A DNA stretch of 64,000 bases, taken from the NCBI RefSeq assembly GCF_002879645.1, contig NZ_PNRE01000061.1, positions 1-64,000 of the forward strand, read 5' to 3'. Below the pieces are notes generated by a model. The model saw nothing but the letters and a program-made list of their open reading frames with translations. It was not told the DNA's origin and searched no databases. This document shows positions 44,176-53,562 of the stretch, piece after piece (position 1 is the stretch's first letter; the number at the start of each line of letters is the position of its first letter). Both the position numbers and the translations under genes were made by a program. Origin of the DNA: Halomonas heilongjiangensis (lineage in GTDB: Bacteria; Pseudomonadota; Gammaproteobacteria; Pseudomonadales; Halomonadaceae).

Positions 44176-44943
44176 TCAGTGGATGTCGCGCCAGTACTCG
44201 CGCTTCAGCAGGTAGGCGATGACACCGAAGATGAAGATGAAGATCAGCACCTTGGGCGCCAGGGTCTGGGCATGCAGCTTGGACGGCTCGCCGACGTAGA
44301 CCAGGAAGTTGGTCAGGTCATAGACCGCCTCCTCGAACTCGTCGGGCTCCATGGCCCCCGGCTGGGTCACCTGCAGCACTTCGCAGGACTGGTACTTGCC
44401 GGTCAACGGATCGAGTTCGGCGCCCTCGATGGGGCGGTCGCTCTCGGCGCAGACCTTCTCCTGTACCCCCTGCAGCGGCTCGAGCACGTTGGGCATCGCC
44501 ACCATGTCGAAGACGGCGTTGTTGACGCCGGTCGCACGGCTTGGATCCTTGTAGAAGCTCAACAGGTAGGAGTAGATCCAGTCCCCACCACGCAGGCGAC
44601 CATGCAGGGTCAGATCGGGTGCGGCGGCACCGAACCAGTTGTCCCCGTCCTCGCGAGTCATCGCCACGTGCATCTGGTCGTTGTAGGCCAGGTCCGAGGA
44701 GAAGATCAGGTTCTGCTCGACCAGATCCTGGGGCATACCGAAATCCTCGGCGGCCCGGGCGAAACGCTGGTGCTCCAGGGAGTGGCAGCCCATGCAGTAG
44801 TTCACGTAGAGCTGCATGCCACGCTGCAGTGACTCCTGGTTGCTCAGGTCCGGGGTCATGGAGTGGGGCACGTCCTCGGCCCCGGCACCCAGCGCTGTTA
44901 AGGGCACCAGCGCGAAGAGCAGTGCGAACAGTTGCTTTTTCAT
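44176..44943 (-). CDS. petC: Ubiquinol-cytochrome c reductase, cytochrome c1
   Basis: Cytochrome c1 passes electrons from the Rieske centre to cytochrome c. The 255-residue protein has a signal peptide (about 1-20), the haem-binding CMGCH at about 53-57 and the distal Met in MVAMPNVLEP. A C-terminal membrane anchor KVLIFIFIFGVIAYLL precedes the basic end. The ATG follows the petB stop with a one-base overlap (TAATG). An upstream in-frame stretch lies in petB and is not coding for this gene. Confidence 0.96.
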   Translation of the reverse strand: MKKQLFALLFALVPLTALGAGAEDVPHSMTPDLSNQESLQRGMQLYVNYCMGCHSLEHQRFARAAEDFGMPQDLVEQNLIFSSDLAYNDQMHVAMTREDGDNWFGAAAPDLTLHGRLRGGDWIYSYLLSFYKDPSRATGVNNAVFDMVAMPNVLEPLQGVQEKVCAESDRPIEGAELDPLTGKYQSCEVLQVTQPGAMEPDEFEEAVYDLTNFLVYVGEPSKLHAQTLAPKVLIFIFIFGVIAYLLKREYWRDIH

Positions 44944-46202
44944 TAGCCAGTCACCCTCTCCGGAACGGGTTTGGTCTTCTCCAGCCGGGTGTAGAGCGGC
45001 ATCAGCAGGAAGAAGGCGAAATACAGGGCGGTGCAGAGCTGCGCCACCGCGGTACGCAGCGCCGTGGCCGGCAGCGCCCCGAGGATACCCAGGATCACGA
45101 AGCTGACCGCAAACAGCACCAGCATGACCTTGGACATCCAGCCCTTGTAGCGCATCGAACGCACCGGGCTGCGGTCGAGCCAGGGCAGCACGAAGAGCAC
45201 CGCAATGGCGCCGCCCATGAACAGCACCCCGAGGAACTTGGCGTCGAGCCCGAAGAGGTCGAAGGTGATGGCCCGCAGGATCGCGTAGAAGGGCGTGAAG
45301 TACCACACCGGCGCGATGTGGTCAGGCGTGACCATGGGGTTGGCAGGCTCGAAGTTGGGTCGCTCGAGGAAATAGCCACCGCCCTCCGGGAAATAGAACA
45401 CCACCACGGCGAAGACGAACAGGAAGACCGCCACGCCGACGATATCCTTCACCGTGTAGTAGGGATGGAACGGGATGCCGTCGAGTGGCTTGCCGGTCTC
45501 GTCCTTCTTGGCCTTGATGTCGATGCCGTCGGGGTTGTTGGAGCCGACCTCGTGCAGGGCGATCAGGTGCAGGACCACCAGTGCCAGGATCACGATGGGC
45601 AGCGCCACCACGTGCAGGGCGAAGAAGCGGTTCAGGGTGATGCCCGAGATCAGGAAGTCGCCCCGCACCCACTGGGCCAGATCCGGGCCGATGAACGGGA
45701 TCGCCGAGAACAGCGAGATGATCACCTGCGCCCCCCAGTAGGACATCTGCCCCCAGGGCAGCAGGTAGCCCATGAAGGCCTCGGCCATCAGCAGCAGGTA
45801 GATCGCCATGCCGAAGATCCACACCAGCTCGCGGGGCGCCTTGTAGGAGCCGTAGAGCAGGCCGCGGAACATGTGCAGGTAGACGACGACGAAGAAGGCC
45901 GAGGCACCGGTGGAGTGCAGGTAGCGGATCAGCCAGCCGTACTCCACGTCGCGCATGATGTACTCGACCGAGGCAAAGGCACCCTCGGCCGAAGGATTGT
46001 AGCTCATCGTCAGCCACACGCCGGTGAGGATCTGGTTGACCAGTACCAGCAAGGCCAGCGAACCGAAGAAGTACCAGAAGTTGAAGTTCTTCGGCGCGTA
46101 GTACTTGGACAGGTGGTCCTGCCACATCTGGGTGGCAGGAAAGCGGTCATCGACCCAGCGCATGAGGCCGCGTTCCGCCTTGACGCGATTCGGGGTACCC
46201 AT
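44943..46202 (-). CDS. petB: Ubiquinol-cytochrome c reductase, cytochrome b
   Basis: Cytochrome b carries the Qo and Qi quinone sites and haems bL and bH. The 419-residue protein has eight likely helices and the paired haem-ligand His segments (IRYLHSTGAS, YLHMFRG; ALHVVALP, VLHLIALHE). The Qo loop reads PVWY at about 298-301 where mitochondrial and alphaproteobacterial forms have PEWY; PVWY occurs in beta/gammaproteobacteria. Both ends overlap neighbours by one base. Confidence 0.97.
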   Translation of the reverse strand: MGTPNRVKAERGLMRWVDDRFPATQMWQDHLSKYYAPKNFNFWYFFGSLALLVLVNQILTGVWLTMSYNPSAEGAFASVEYIMRDVEYGWLIRYLHSTGASAFFVVVYLHMFRGLLYGSYKAPRELVWIFGMAIYLLLMAEAFMGYLLPWGQMSYWGAQVIISLFSAIPFIGPDLAQWVRGDFLISGITLNRFFALHVVALPIVILALVVLHLIALHEVGSNNPDGIDIKAKKDETGKPLDGIPFHPYYTVKDIVGVAVFLFVFAVVVFYFPEGGGYFLERPNFEPANPMVTPDHIAPVWYFTPFYAILRAITFDLFGLDAKFLGVLFMGGAIAVLFVLPWLDRSPVRSMRYKGWMSKVMLVLFAVSFVILGILGALPATALRTAVAQLCTALYFAFFLLMPLYTRLEKTKPVPERVTG

Positions 46203-46792
46203 CAGGCAGTCTCCTCATCTTCACCGACGATGATGTCATCGTCTTCAAAGCGGTACGGCGGCACCTCGAGGTTGGTCGGGGCCGGCACGTTGCGGAATAC
46301 CCGTCCCGCCAGGTCGAAATAGGAGCCGTGGCAGGGACAGAAGAAGCCGCCCGGCCAGTTGTCCATGTCAACCGCATCCGGCTCGGGCCGGTAGAGCGGC
46401 GAACAGCCCAGGTGGGTGCAGATACCGATCAACACGCCGATCTCGGGACGAATGGAACGCAACGGTCCGCTGACATACCCCGGCTGCTGGGGAACCTCGG
46501 AATCCGGGTCGGAGAAACGCGCCGGGTCGCTGCTCTCGGTCCGCTCGATCATCTCGGGGGTGCGATTGATGACCCACACCGGCCGCCCCCGCCATTCGAC
46601 GGTCATGCGCTGACCCGGTTCGAGCTTGGAGATGTCAGCTCGTACCGGCGCACCCGCCGCCCTTGCCCTGGCACTGGGCTGCCAGGAAGCCACAAAGGGG
46701 ACCGCTACCCCGACGGCACCCACCGCACCCACAACGGTGGTGGCACCCACGAGGAAACGGCGCCGACCCTTGTTCACGCCGTTGTCTGCCAT
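46202..46792 (-). CDS. petA: Ubiquinol-cytochrome c reductase, Rieske iron-sulfur subunit
   Basis: The 196-residue Rieske protein has a twin-arginine-type start (GRRRFLVGATT) leading into its membrane helix. Box 1 is CTHLGC (Cys125, His127, Cys130) and box 2 CPCHGS (Cys152, Cys154, His155). Cys125, His127, Cys152 and His155 are expected to hold the 2Fe-2S cluster and Cys130-Cys154 to form the disulfide. First gene of petA-petB-petC. Confidence 0.97.
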   Translation of the reverse strand: MADNGVNKGRRRFLVGATTVVGAVGAVGVAVPFVASWQPSARARAAGAPVRADISKLEPGQRMTVEWRGRPVWVINRTPEMIERTESSDPARFSDPDSEVPQQPGYVSGPLRSIRPEIGVLIGICTHLGCSPLYRPEPDAVDMDNWPGGFFCPCHGSYFDLAGRVFRNVPAPTNLEVPPYRFEDDDIIVGEDEETA

Positions 46793-46874
46793 TTCAGGTT
46801 TCTCCCATCAGCTTACCCGTCGTTCCATCACGGGCAGGAACGCATCCCGCGACCACGGACACCAAATGCGCACT

Positions 46875-46903
46875 ATGGTAAAAAATCGTGACGCCCCGCA
46901 CAA
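46875..46903 (-). promoter_or_regulatory. Candidate promoter for petABC
   Basis: TTGTGC (46898-46903) and TACCAT (46875-46880) on the minus strand, 17 bases apart, about 83 bases upstream of petA. Three of six consensus positions match in the -10, so the call is moderate. Confidence 0.45.
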
Positions 46904-46959
46904 GGACAACCACCCTTGACCAAGGTGGAAAGCCGGCGACAAATCATTGATCAGGAATA

Positions 46960-46995
46960 AAAAAACGCCCAGGTCATGGGACCCGGGCGTTTTTT
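46960..46995. terminator. Bidirectional intrinsic terminator after rpsI
   Basis: Arms 46960-46975 and 46980-46995 pair over 16 positions with one mismatch around a 4-base loop. Six A residues on one side and six T on the other give a U-tract in both directions. It lies 17 bases beyond the rpsI stop. Confidence 0.9.
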
Positions 46996-47012
46996 CTCGC
47001 CGCAGCGACCGC

Positions 47013-47402
47013 TTAACGCTTGGAGAACTGCGGGCGGCGACGCGCCTTGCGCAGGCCGACCTTCTTGCGCTCGACCTGACGGGCGTCACGGGTGACGTAG
47101 CCGGCTTCGCGCAGCGACTTGCGGAATTCCTCGTTGTACACCATCAGGGCACGGGTGATGCCGTGACGGATGGCCCCGGCCTGGGACGAACCGCCGCCGC
47201 CCTTGACGGTGACGAAGACGTCGAACTGGTTCAGGGTGTCGGTCAGCTCCAGCGGCTGACGGACCACCATGCGCCCGGTGACGCGACCGAAGTACTGGTC
47301 CAGCTCACGGCTGTTGACGATGATCTTGCCGGTGCCCGGCTTCAGGAAGACGCGGGCGGTAGAGGTCTTGCGGCGCCCGGTACCGTAATACTGCTGTGTC
47401 AT
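47013..47402 (-). CDS. rpsI: 30S ribosomal protein S9
   Basis: A 129-residue S9 protein with [16 protein letters not shown] near the start, [15 protein letters not shown] in the middle and the conserved C-terminal tail [11 protein letters not shown] whose last residues reach the P-site tRNA. It follows rplM by 13 bases. Confidence 0.99.
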   Translation of the reverse strand: MTQQYYGTGRRKTSTARVFLKPGTGKIIVNSRELDQYFGRVTGRMVVRQPLELTDTLNQFDVFVTVKGGGGSSQAGAIRHGITRALMVYNEEFRKSLREAGYVTRDARQVERKKVGLRKARRRPQFSKR

Positions 47403-47415
47403 GGCGAAGACTCCC

Positions 47416-47844
47416 TCAGATGTTCAGTTCTTGCGGCTGCTGGGCAGCATGCGGATGCTCGGTGCCGGCATAGACCTTGAGCTTGGAATACATGGCACGA
47501 CCCAGGGGACCCTTCGGCAGCATGCCCTTCACGGCGGACTCGATGATGCGCTCCGGCGCGTGCTCGACCAGCTTGTCGAAGGTCATGGAGCGCAGGCCAC
47601 CCGGATAACCGGTGTGGCGATAATAGGTCTTGGCCTTGGCCTTGTTGCCGGTGACCTTCACCTTCTCGGCATTGATCACGACGATGTAGTCGCCGGTATC
47701 GACATGCGGGGTGAATTCCGGCTTGTGCTTGCCGCGCAGGCGACGAGCGATTTCGGTGGCCAGACGGCCGAGCGTCTTGTCCGTGGCGTCGACGACGTAC
47801 CAGTCGCGCTGGACGGACTGCGGTTTGGCAGTGAACGTCTTCAT
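47416..47844 (-). CDS. rplM: 50S ribosomal protein L13
   Basis: A 142-residue L13 protein, the standard length. [20 protein letters not shown] and [19 protein letters not shown] are diagnostic. The start MKTFTAKP has GGAGGT-like sequence (tacctcc on the plus strand) just upstream. In E. coli L13 represses its own operon through the leader; the leader here (about 115 bases) has short GC stems but I cannot assign the L13 site. Confidence 0.99.
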   Translation of the reverse strand: MKTFTAKPQSVQRDWYVVDATDKTLGRLATEIARRLRGKHKPEFTPHVDTGDYIVVINAEKVKVTGNKAKAKTYYRHTGYPGGLRSMTFDKLVEHAPERIIESAVKGMLPKGPLGRAMYSKLKVYAGTEHPHAAQQPQELNI

Positions 47845-47964
47845 GGAGGTATCACCAGATCGATGTATTGGGTCCTGCCGCCGGAGCGCCCGGCATGGGA
47901 CCATCCCTATTCTTCTTGGTTGCCCCGCCTCGCGGAGGACGGCACAACGGTCGAGCGAGCGCGC

Positions 47965-47994
47965 ATTCTACACGAGCCACCGGTGCCAAGGCAA
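47965..47994 (-). promoter_or_regulatory. Candidate promoter for rplM-rpsI
   Basis: TTGCCT (47989-47994) and TAGAAT (47965-47970) on the minus strand with an 18-base spacer. The predicted transcript has a leader of about 115 bases before rplM. Confidence 0.6.
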
Positions 47995-48004
47995 TGCCGC
48001 ACTC

Positions 48005-48039
48005 AAGCTCGAAGCTCGAAGCTCGAAGCTCGAAGCCAG
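48005..48039. repeat. Heptamer tandem repeat (aagctcg x4 plus one degenerate copy)
   Basis: Identical units at 48005-48011, 48012-48018, 48019-48025 and 48026-48032, then aagccag. It lies between the zapE stop and the rplM promoter. At 48075-48093 a related pattern (cttacagctt, ggcttacagct) follows, and a short hairpin cccggc/gccggg at 48096-48110 abuts the zapE stop. Confidence 0.9.
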
Positions 48040-48110
48040 ACTCTTGCCTCCGGCATCTGAATCAAGATTTTTCTTACAGCTTAAGGCTTACAGCTCCCGG
48101 CGAAGCCGGG

Positions 48111-49277
48111 TCACGGCTTGTGCGGCAGCGCCAGGTACTCGTGGGACTGCATCTCCTGGAGGCGCGAGAGGGTGCGCTGGAACTCGAACTCCAGGCGGCC
48201 GTCGGCGTAGAGCCGCTCGGCCGGCACCTCGGCGGACATCAACAGCTTGACACCGCGATCATAGAATTCGTCGACCATGTTGATGAAACGCCGCGCCTGG
48301 TCGTCGGTGGCGCCGCTCATGCGGGTCACGTTGGAGACCAGTACCGTGTGGTACTCCCGGGCCAGCTCGATGTAGTCGTTCTGGCTACGCGGTCCGTCGC
48401 ACAGCTCGCCAAACTCGAACCACACCACGTCGTCATGCAGCCGCCGGGTGTGCAGTACCCGGTGGTTGATCTCGATGGGCGCCCCCTCCTCTCCCTCATG
48501 GCCGGCGATCTCGCGAAAGCTGCGGGCGAGTTCACGTTCGGCACCGGCGTCGAGCGGGGCGTGGAAGATCTCGGCACGCTCCAGGGCCCGCAGGCGATAG
48601 TCGATGCCGGAATCGACGTTGACCACCTCGCAGTGGCGGTTGAGCAGGTCGATGGCGGGCAGGAAGCGCGCCCGCTGGAGGCCGTCCCTGTAGAGGTCGT
48701 CGGGCACGATGTTGGAGGTCGCCACCAGCACCACGCCGTGCTCGAAGAGCGCCTCGAGCAGGGTGGCCAGGATCATGGCGTCGGTGATGTCCTTGACGAA
48801 GAACTCGTCGAAGCAGATCACCCGGGCCTCGCCGGCAAACTTGGCGGCGATCAGCCTGAGCGGGTTCTTCTCGCCCTTGTAGTGCTCGAGTTCGTTGTGC
48901 ACCCGCTGCATGAAGCGGTGAAAATGGGTGCGCATCTTGTCGGGGAAGGGCAGGGCCTCATGGAAGGTGTCGACCAGATAGGTCTTGCCGCGCCCCACGC
49001 CCCCCCAGAAGTAGAGACCGGTGACCTCTGGCAGCGCCGGCTCGGCCGCCTCCTCGCGACGGCCGAAGAGCCCCGCCATGCGCGATTTCAGCCGCTTGCC
49101 AGCGGGAACCGCCCGGGGCCGGGCACGCGGCCGCGCCACCAGCTCATCGAAGAGCCGCTGCAGGTGCTCCACCGCACGCTCCTGGGCCGGATCGTACTGG
49201 AAGTCGTCTCGCTCGAGATCGGCGCGGTAGCGAGCCATCGGCGTGGCGTGGCGGCTCGCGTCACGGGATGCTGACAT
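48111..49277 (-). CDS. zapE: Cell division ATPase ZapE (AFG1-like)
   Basis: A 388-residue AAA-type ATPase of the AFG1/LACE1 family, which in E. coli binds and destabilises FtsZ under stress. The P-loop is GGVGRGKTYL; VICFDEFFVKDITDAM is the Walker B region, VATSNIVPDDLY a sensor region and YDRGVKLL lies near the C-terminus. The start is uncertain: ATGs at 49295, 49277 and 49238 all lack a clear ribosome site. Homologues begin near ARYRADLERDDF, so one of the shorter forms is likely. The neighbourhood with rplM-rpsI is conserved. Confidence 0.92.
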   Translation of the reverse strand: MSASRDASRHATPMARYRADLERDDFQYDPAQERAVEHLQRLFDELVARPRARPRAVPAGKRLKSRMAGLFGRREEAAEPALPEVTGLYFWGGVGRGKTYLVDTFHEALPFPDKMRTHFHRFMQRVHNELEHYKGEKNPLRLIAAKFAGEARVICFDEFFVKDITDAMILATLLEALFEHGVVLVATSNIVPDDLYRDGLQRARFLPAIDLLNRHCEVVNVDSGIDYRLRALERAEIFHAPLDAGAERELARSFREIAGHEGEEGAPIEINHRVLHTRRLHDDVVWFEFGELCDGPRSQNDYIELAREYHTVLVSNVTRMSGATDDQARRFINMVDEFYDRGVKLLMSAEVPAERLYADGRLEFEFQRTLSRLQEMQSHEYLALPHKP

Positions 49278-49486
49278 GGTTGGCGATGCACTCATGGAAC
49301 GTCTATGACCTGCTCGCGGCTTCGATGAGGACGGCATTATACGCTTCCGGTCGACGCTGCGCACCGCTGCCGCCGCGTTGACCCGACGCGCGGCCTCGGC
49401 CCTATAATGGGGCCACCGGGCAACCCGCCCTCGACACCGGACCCGCCTCGCGCACCGGATCGTCCGATAGCCGCAGGGAGACGAAT

Positions 49487-49930
49487 GTGGACGAAAGCAA
49501 CATCAACTGGGTGCTGGCCATCGCCAGCCTGCTGGCCGGCATCGGCATCGGCGCACTGGGCTATCACCTGCTCAACGCCGGCGCCGGTCACCTGCAGACG
49601 CTCCGCCAGCGACTCGCGGAGCGCGACCGCGAGTTGACCGCACTGAAGGACGGCATCGGCGACCATTTCACCGAGGTGACGGCGCTGGTCGAGAATCTCC
49701 AGCGCGACAGCGAGGCCCTGGCGCAGCGGCTCGAGGAAGGCGCGGCGACCCTTGGCAATGGTGTGCCCGCCCAACGTGGCCTGGAGGTGGCCCTGGCGGC
49801 CGAGGAGAAGGCAGCCAACGAGGAGTATGCCGTCCCACGCGACTACGCCGACGGCACCGGCGGCACCCTCTCGGAGGATTTCGGCCTGAAGGCCAACCAG
49901 AGCAACGCTCCCCAGCCCCCCCGCTACTGA
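49487..49930 (+). CDS. zapG: DUF1043 inner membrane protein ZapG (YhcB)
   Basis: A 147-residue protein with one N-terminal membrane helix (about 8-30), a long helical coiled-coil region rich in Arg, Glu and Leu, and a Pro/Gln tail ending QPPRY. YhcB/ZapG coordinates cell-wall synthesis and division in E. coli. The start is GTG with GGGAG before it; an ATG two bases earlier is in another frame that gives a short non-homologous peptide. It is divergent from zapE. Confidence 0.88.
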   Translation: MDESNINWVLAIASLLAGIGIGALGYHLLNAGAGHLQTLRQRLAERDRELTALKDGIGDHFTEVTALVENLQRDSEALAQRLEEGAATLGNGVPAQRGLEVALAAEEKAANEEYAVPRDYADGTGGTLSEDFGLKANQSNAPQPPRY

Positions 49931-49977
49931 CCGCGCCCCACCCACCGCTTTCGAGACGGCGCGACGACCCGGCGCCT

Positions 49978-50736
49978 TCAGGCCGGGTTGTCGATATCGA
50001 CGAAGCGATGCTCGAGCCCGAATTCGCTTGCCAGCCACTCGCCCAGCGCCTGGACCCCATAACGCTCCGTGGCATGGTGGCCCGCCGCCAGATAGTGGAT
50101 CCCCAGCTCCCGGGCCAGATGGGTCGTGCGCTCGGAGATCTCCCCCGAGAGGAAGGCATCGGCGCCGGCCTCCCAGGCGGCGGTGATCATGTCCTGGGCG
50201 CCGCCGGTGCACCAGGCGAGGCGGCGAATCTCGCCGCCATTCGCCGCCTCGATCAGCAGTGGCTCGCGCGCCAGCCGCTCGCCCACATGGCGGGCGAGCC
50301 CCGGGGCATCCAGCCCGGCTGGCGGCGCCCCCAGCCACAGCAGCCCCTCCCCCGGCGCGCCGTCGGCACAGCCGTCGACGCGCAAGTCCAGGCGCCTGGC
50401 CAGCTCGGCATTGTTGCCCAACTGCGGATGGGCATCGAGGGGCAGGTGATAGGCCAGCAGGTTGATGTCGTTGAGCAACAGGGTGCGGAGGCGGCGCTGT
50501 TTCATGCCGGTGATCGCCACCGGCTCGTTCTTCCAGAAGTAGCCGTGGTGCACCAGCAGCAGGTCGGCGCCCCAGGTCACCGCCTCGTCGAGCAGTGCCT
50601 GGCAGGCGGTGACGCCGGACATCACCCGGACCACCCGATCGCGCCCGGCCACCTGGAGGCCGTTGACGGTGTAGTCCCTGAAGCGACCGGCATCGAGCTG
50701 GCGGTCGCAGGCGGCGACCAGTTCATCACGATTCAT
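49978..50736 (-). CDS. NIF3/DUF34-family metal-binding protein
   Basis: A 252-residue NIF3-like protein (GTP cyclohydrolase I type 2 homologue in older naming). DYTVNGLQVAGR, LLLVHHGYFWKNE with a metal-binding His pair, AYHLPLDAHPQLGNN and the C-terminal AGHHATERYG carry the conserved metal-ligand pattern. The biochemical role is unresolved. GGAGGTGCGA precedes the ATG. It lies beside algW as in P. aeruginosa. Confidence 0.92.
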   Translation of the reverse strand: MNRDELVAACDRQLDAGRFRDYTVNGLQVAGRDRVVRVMSGVTACQALLDEAVTWGADLLLVHHGYFWKNEPVAITGMKQRRLRTLLLNDINLLAYHLPLDAHPQLGNNAELARRLDLRVDGCADGAPGEGLLWLGAPPAGLDAPGLARHVGERLAREPLLIEAANGGEIRRLAWCTGGAQDMITAAWEAGADAFLSGEISERTTHLARELGIHYLAAGHHATERYGVQALGEWLASEFGLEHRFVDIDNPA

Positions 50737-50837
50737 TCGCACCTCCGCGCATCGGGGAATCGGCATGTTACACTGTCGCCATTGTATCGACCGCGGCCCC
50801 GGGTCGCGACAGCACCGCGAGTAAGGAAGCACCCCGC

Positions 50838-52070
50838 ATGCGACGCAACCTGTTGCCGTACGTCTGGCCCGTCATCATCGGCGTGCTGCTGGCCATCGTG
50901 CTGCTCAATGCCTTCCCGCAACTGCTGGGACGCCCCGAGGCACCGGCGCTCGCGCCACAGCCCCCGGAGGCACCGGTCGCGCCGACCCTGGTAGAGGCGC
51001 CCCCCGAGGAGACGTCGCGCCCCTCCCCCGAACTACGCCAGGCAGACCCCATGGCACGCCAGCAGGGCCCGGTCAGCTACTCGGAGGCGGTGGACCGCGC
51101 CGCGCCGGCGGTGGTCAACATCTACTCCTCGCGGGTGGTCGAGCGCGAGCAGCATCCGCTGATGTCGGATCCCTTCTTCCGCCAGTTCTTCGGCGACGAC
51201 ATGCCCGCTCGCCAGCGCATGCTATCGAGCCTGGGCTCCGGCGTGATCGTCAGCGACGACGGCTACGTACTGACCAATCATCATGTCATCGGTGGCGCCG
51301 ACCAGATCCAGGTGGCGCTGCGCGACGGGCGCGAGACGCTGGCCGAGGTGATCGGCACCGACCCGGAGAGCGACCTGGCGGTGCTGCGCATCGACCTGGA
51401 CGGCCTGCCGGTGATCGAGCTCGCCGACTCCGGCGACGTCGCGGTGGGCGACGTCTCGCTGGCCATCGGCAACCCCTTCGGGGTCGGGCAGACGGTGACC
51501 ATGGGCATCATCAGCGCCACCGGCCGCAGTCATCTGGGGCTCAACGCCTACGAGGACTTCATCCAGACCGACGCGGCGATCAACCCCGGCAACTCGGGCG
51601 GCGCCCTGATCAATGCCGAGGGCGCCCTGGTGGGGATCAACACCGCCATCTTCTCGCGCTCCGGCGGCTCCCAGGGCATCGGCTTCGCGATCCCCGCCAA
51701 CCTGGCCCGCAACATCCTCGAGGCGTTGGTCACGCAAGGGCGGGTGATCCGTGGCTGGCTCGGCATCGAGGCCCAGGAGCTGAACCAGGAGCTGGCCGCC
51801 TCCTTCGGCCTGCAGGCGCCCCGCGGCGTGGTGATCGCCGGCGTGACCCCCGGGGGCCCGGCCGCTCTCGCCGGCCTGCAGCCCGGCGATGTCCTGCTGG
51901 CGGTAGACGGCCGCCAGATCCTCGATGCCCGGATGGCGATGAGCGACATCGCCGCCGTCGAGCCCGGCACCGAGCTGCCGTTGACGGTGCTGCGCGGCGG
52001 TGAATCGCTGGAGGTCACCCTGGAAGTGGGTGAACGCCCCGCCCCGGAGCTGCGCCAGCCGCAGCAGTGA
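50838..52070 (+). CDS. algW: Periplasmic serine protease AlgW/DegS-type (HtrA family)
   Basis: A 410-residue membrane-anchored protease. An N-terminal anchor at about 8-27 and a long Pro-rich linker lead to the chymotrypsin-like domain with His149 (TNHHVIG), Asp179 (DPESDLAV) and Ser253 (NPGNSGGAL). A single PDZ domain follows (about 305-400). In Pseudomonas AlgW, and in E. coli DegS, this protease cuts the anti-sigma factor (MucA/RseA) when misfolded outer membrane proteins bind the PDZ domain. The single PDZ and the anchor favour AlgW/DegS over DegP/MucD. mucA and algU are not in the window. Confidence 0.93.
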   Translation: MRRNLLPYVWPVIIGVLLAIVLLNAFPQLLGRPEAPALAPQPPEAPVAPTLVEAPPEETSRPSPELRQADPMARQQGPVSYSEAVDRAAPAVVNIYSSRVVEREQHPLMSDPFFRQFFGDDMPARQRMLSSLGSGVIVSDDGYVLTNHHVIGGADQIQVALRDGRETLAEVIGTDPESDLAVLRIDLDGLPVIELADSGDVAVGDVSLAIGNPFGVGQTVTMGIISATGRSHLGLNAYEDFIQTDAAINPGNSGGALINAEGALVGINTAIFSRSGGSQGIGFAIPANLARNILEALVTQGRVIRGWLGIEAQELNQELAASFGLQAPRGVVIAGVTPGGPAALAGLQPGDVLLAVDGRQILDARMAMSDIAAVEPGTELPLTVLRGGESLEVTLEVGERPAPELRQPQQ

Positions 52071-52080
52071 TCCATACACG

Positions 52081-52110
52081 ACGAAGGCCCCGACATTGCG
52101 GGGCCTTCGT
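52081..52110. terminator. Hairpin between convergent algW and hisD
   Basis: Perfect 12-bp arms (acgaaggccccg at 52081-52092, cggggccttcgt at 52099-52110) around a 6-base loop. The next bases ctcgat are not T-rich. Suitable as a shared terminator. Confidence 0.75.
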
Positions 52111-52163
52111 CTCGATACGCGCTCAGGCGCTCTGACGAAACCTTTCGATTCCCTGAGGATGCG

Positions 52164-53489
52164 TTACCGCTCCTCGATACGGTACTCGGCCGACCGGGCA
52201 TGGGCGGTGAGCGACTCGCCGCGGGCCAGCACCGAGGCGATCTTGCCGAGCTCGGAAGCGCCCCGGGACGAGCAGTGGATGATCGACGAGCGCTTCTGGA
52301 AATCGTAGACCCCCAGCGGCGAGGAGAAACGTGCCGTGCCCGATGTCGGCAGCACGTGGTTGGGGCCGGCGCAGTAGTCACCCAGCGCCTCGGCGGTGTA
52401 GCGCCCCATGAAGATGGCCCCGGCATGGCGCACCTCGGACAGCCAGCTGTCCGGATCGGCCACCGACAGCTCCAGGTGTTCGGGGGCGATGCGGTTGATC
52501 AGCTCGACGGCCTCGGCGCGGTTGCGGCAGTGGATCAGCGCGCCCCGCCCCGCCAGGGACTCGCGCACGATTGCCTCCCGCTCCAGGGTCGGCAGCAGGC
52601 GCTCGATGGCCGCCTCGACCGCATCGAGATGGGCCTCATCCCAACTGACCAGGATCGCCTGGGCATCCTCGTCGTGCTCGGCCTGGGAGAACAGGTCCAT
52701 GGCCAGCCAGTCGGCAGGGGTGCCGGCGTCGGAGACCACCAGGATCTCGGATGGCCCGGCGATCATGTCGATGCCGACCCGGCCGAACACCGCCCGCTTG
52801 GCCGTGGCCACGTAGATGTTGCCGGGCCCGACGATCTTGTCCACCCGCGGCACCGTCTCGGTGCCATGGGCCAGTGCCGCCACCGCCTGGGCCCCACCGA
52901 TGGTGAAGACATGGTCGACGCCGGCCAGGTGGGCCGCCGCCAGGACCAGCTCGTTGAGCACGCCGTCCGGCATCGGCACCACCATGATGATCTCGCGGAC
53001 GCCGGCCACATGGGCGGGAATCGCGTTCATCAACACCGAGGAGGGATAGGTCGCCTTGCCGCCGGGCACATAGATCCCGGCGCGGTCGAGCGGCACGACC
53101 TGCTGGCCGAGCACGGTCCCGTCGGCCTCGGTGTAGTGCCAGGACTCGGGTTTCTGGCGCGCGTGGTAGAGACGAATGCGCTCGGCGGCGGCGGCCAGGG
53201 CATCACGCTGCGCGGCGGGCAATCCTCGGTAGGCCTGTTCGAGGCGCGCCGACCCCAGGGTGAGTTCGGCCATGGAGGCGACCGACAACCGGTCGAAGCG
53301 GTTGCTGTACTCGACCAGCGCCGCGTCGCCGCGGGCCTTCACCGCGGCGATGATCTCGTCGACGCGCCCCTGGATCTCGGCATCGGAAACCCCCTCCCAG
53401 GCCAGCAGGGCATCCAGGCGGTCGTCGAAGTCGGCATCACCGGTGGCGAGTCTGGCGATGCCGGTAGCGGAAGCGAGGGTCTTGGTCAT
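52164..53489 (-). CDS. hisD: Histidinol dehydrogenase
   Basis: HisD oxidises L-histidinol to histidine in two NAD-dependent steps with zinc. The 441-residue protein has [15 protein letters not shown], the [13 protein letters not shown] signature block, [17 protein letters not shown] with a catalytic-region His, and APEHLELSV. In P. aeruginosa hisC lies between algW and hisD, but here it is absent and hisD ends the operon. Confidence 0.97.
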   Translation of the reverse strand: MTKTLASATGIARLATGDADFDDRLDALLAWEGVSDAEIQGRVDEIIAAVKARGDAALVEYSNRFDRLSVASMAELTLGSARLEQAYRGLPAAQRDALAAAAERIRLYHARQKPESWHYTEADGTVLGQQVVPLDRAGIYVPGGKATYPSSVLMNAIPAHVAGVREIIMVVPMPDGVLNELVLAAAHLAGVDHVFTIGGAQAVAALAHGTETVPRVDKIVGPGNIYVATAKRAVFGRVGIDMIAGPSEILVVSDAGTPADWLAMDLFSQAEHDEDAQAILVSWDEAHLDAVEAAIERLLPTLEREAIVRESLAGRGALIHCRNRAEAVELINRIAPEHLELSVADPDSWLSEVRHAGAIFMGRYTAEALGDYCAGPNHVLPTSGTARFSSPLGVYDFQKRSSIIHCSSRGASELGKIASVLARGESLTAHARSAEYRIEER

Positions 53490-53562
53490 GGGGTGCGGCT
53501 CCCGTGGCTGTCGGGTCTTGTCTGGGCCTGACGCCAGGGCCGGGCCATGGCATCAGTCGCTG

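Noticed and set aside
48005..48039. Possible CRISPR array
   Set aside because: Units are 7 bases with no spacers, and there are no cas genes; it is a simple tandem repeat.
49337..50338. 333-codon minus-strand frame across zapG and the NIF3 gene
   Set aside because: It overlaps two genes with clear homology and has no recognisable motif itself.
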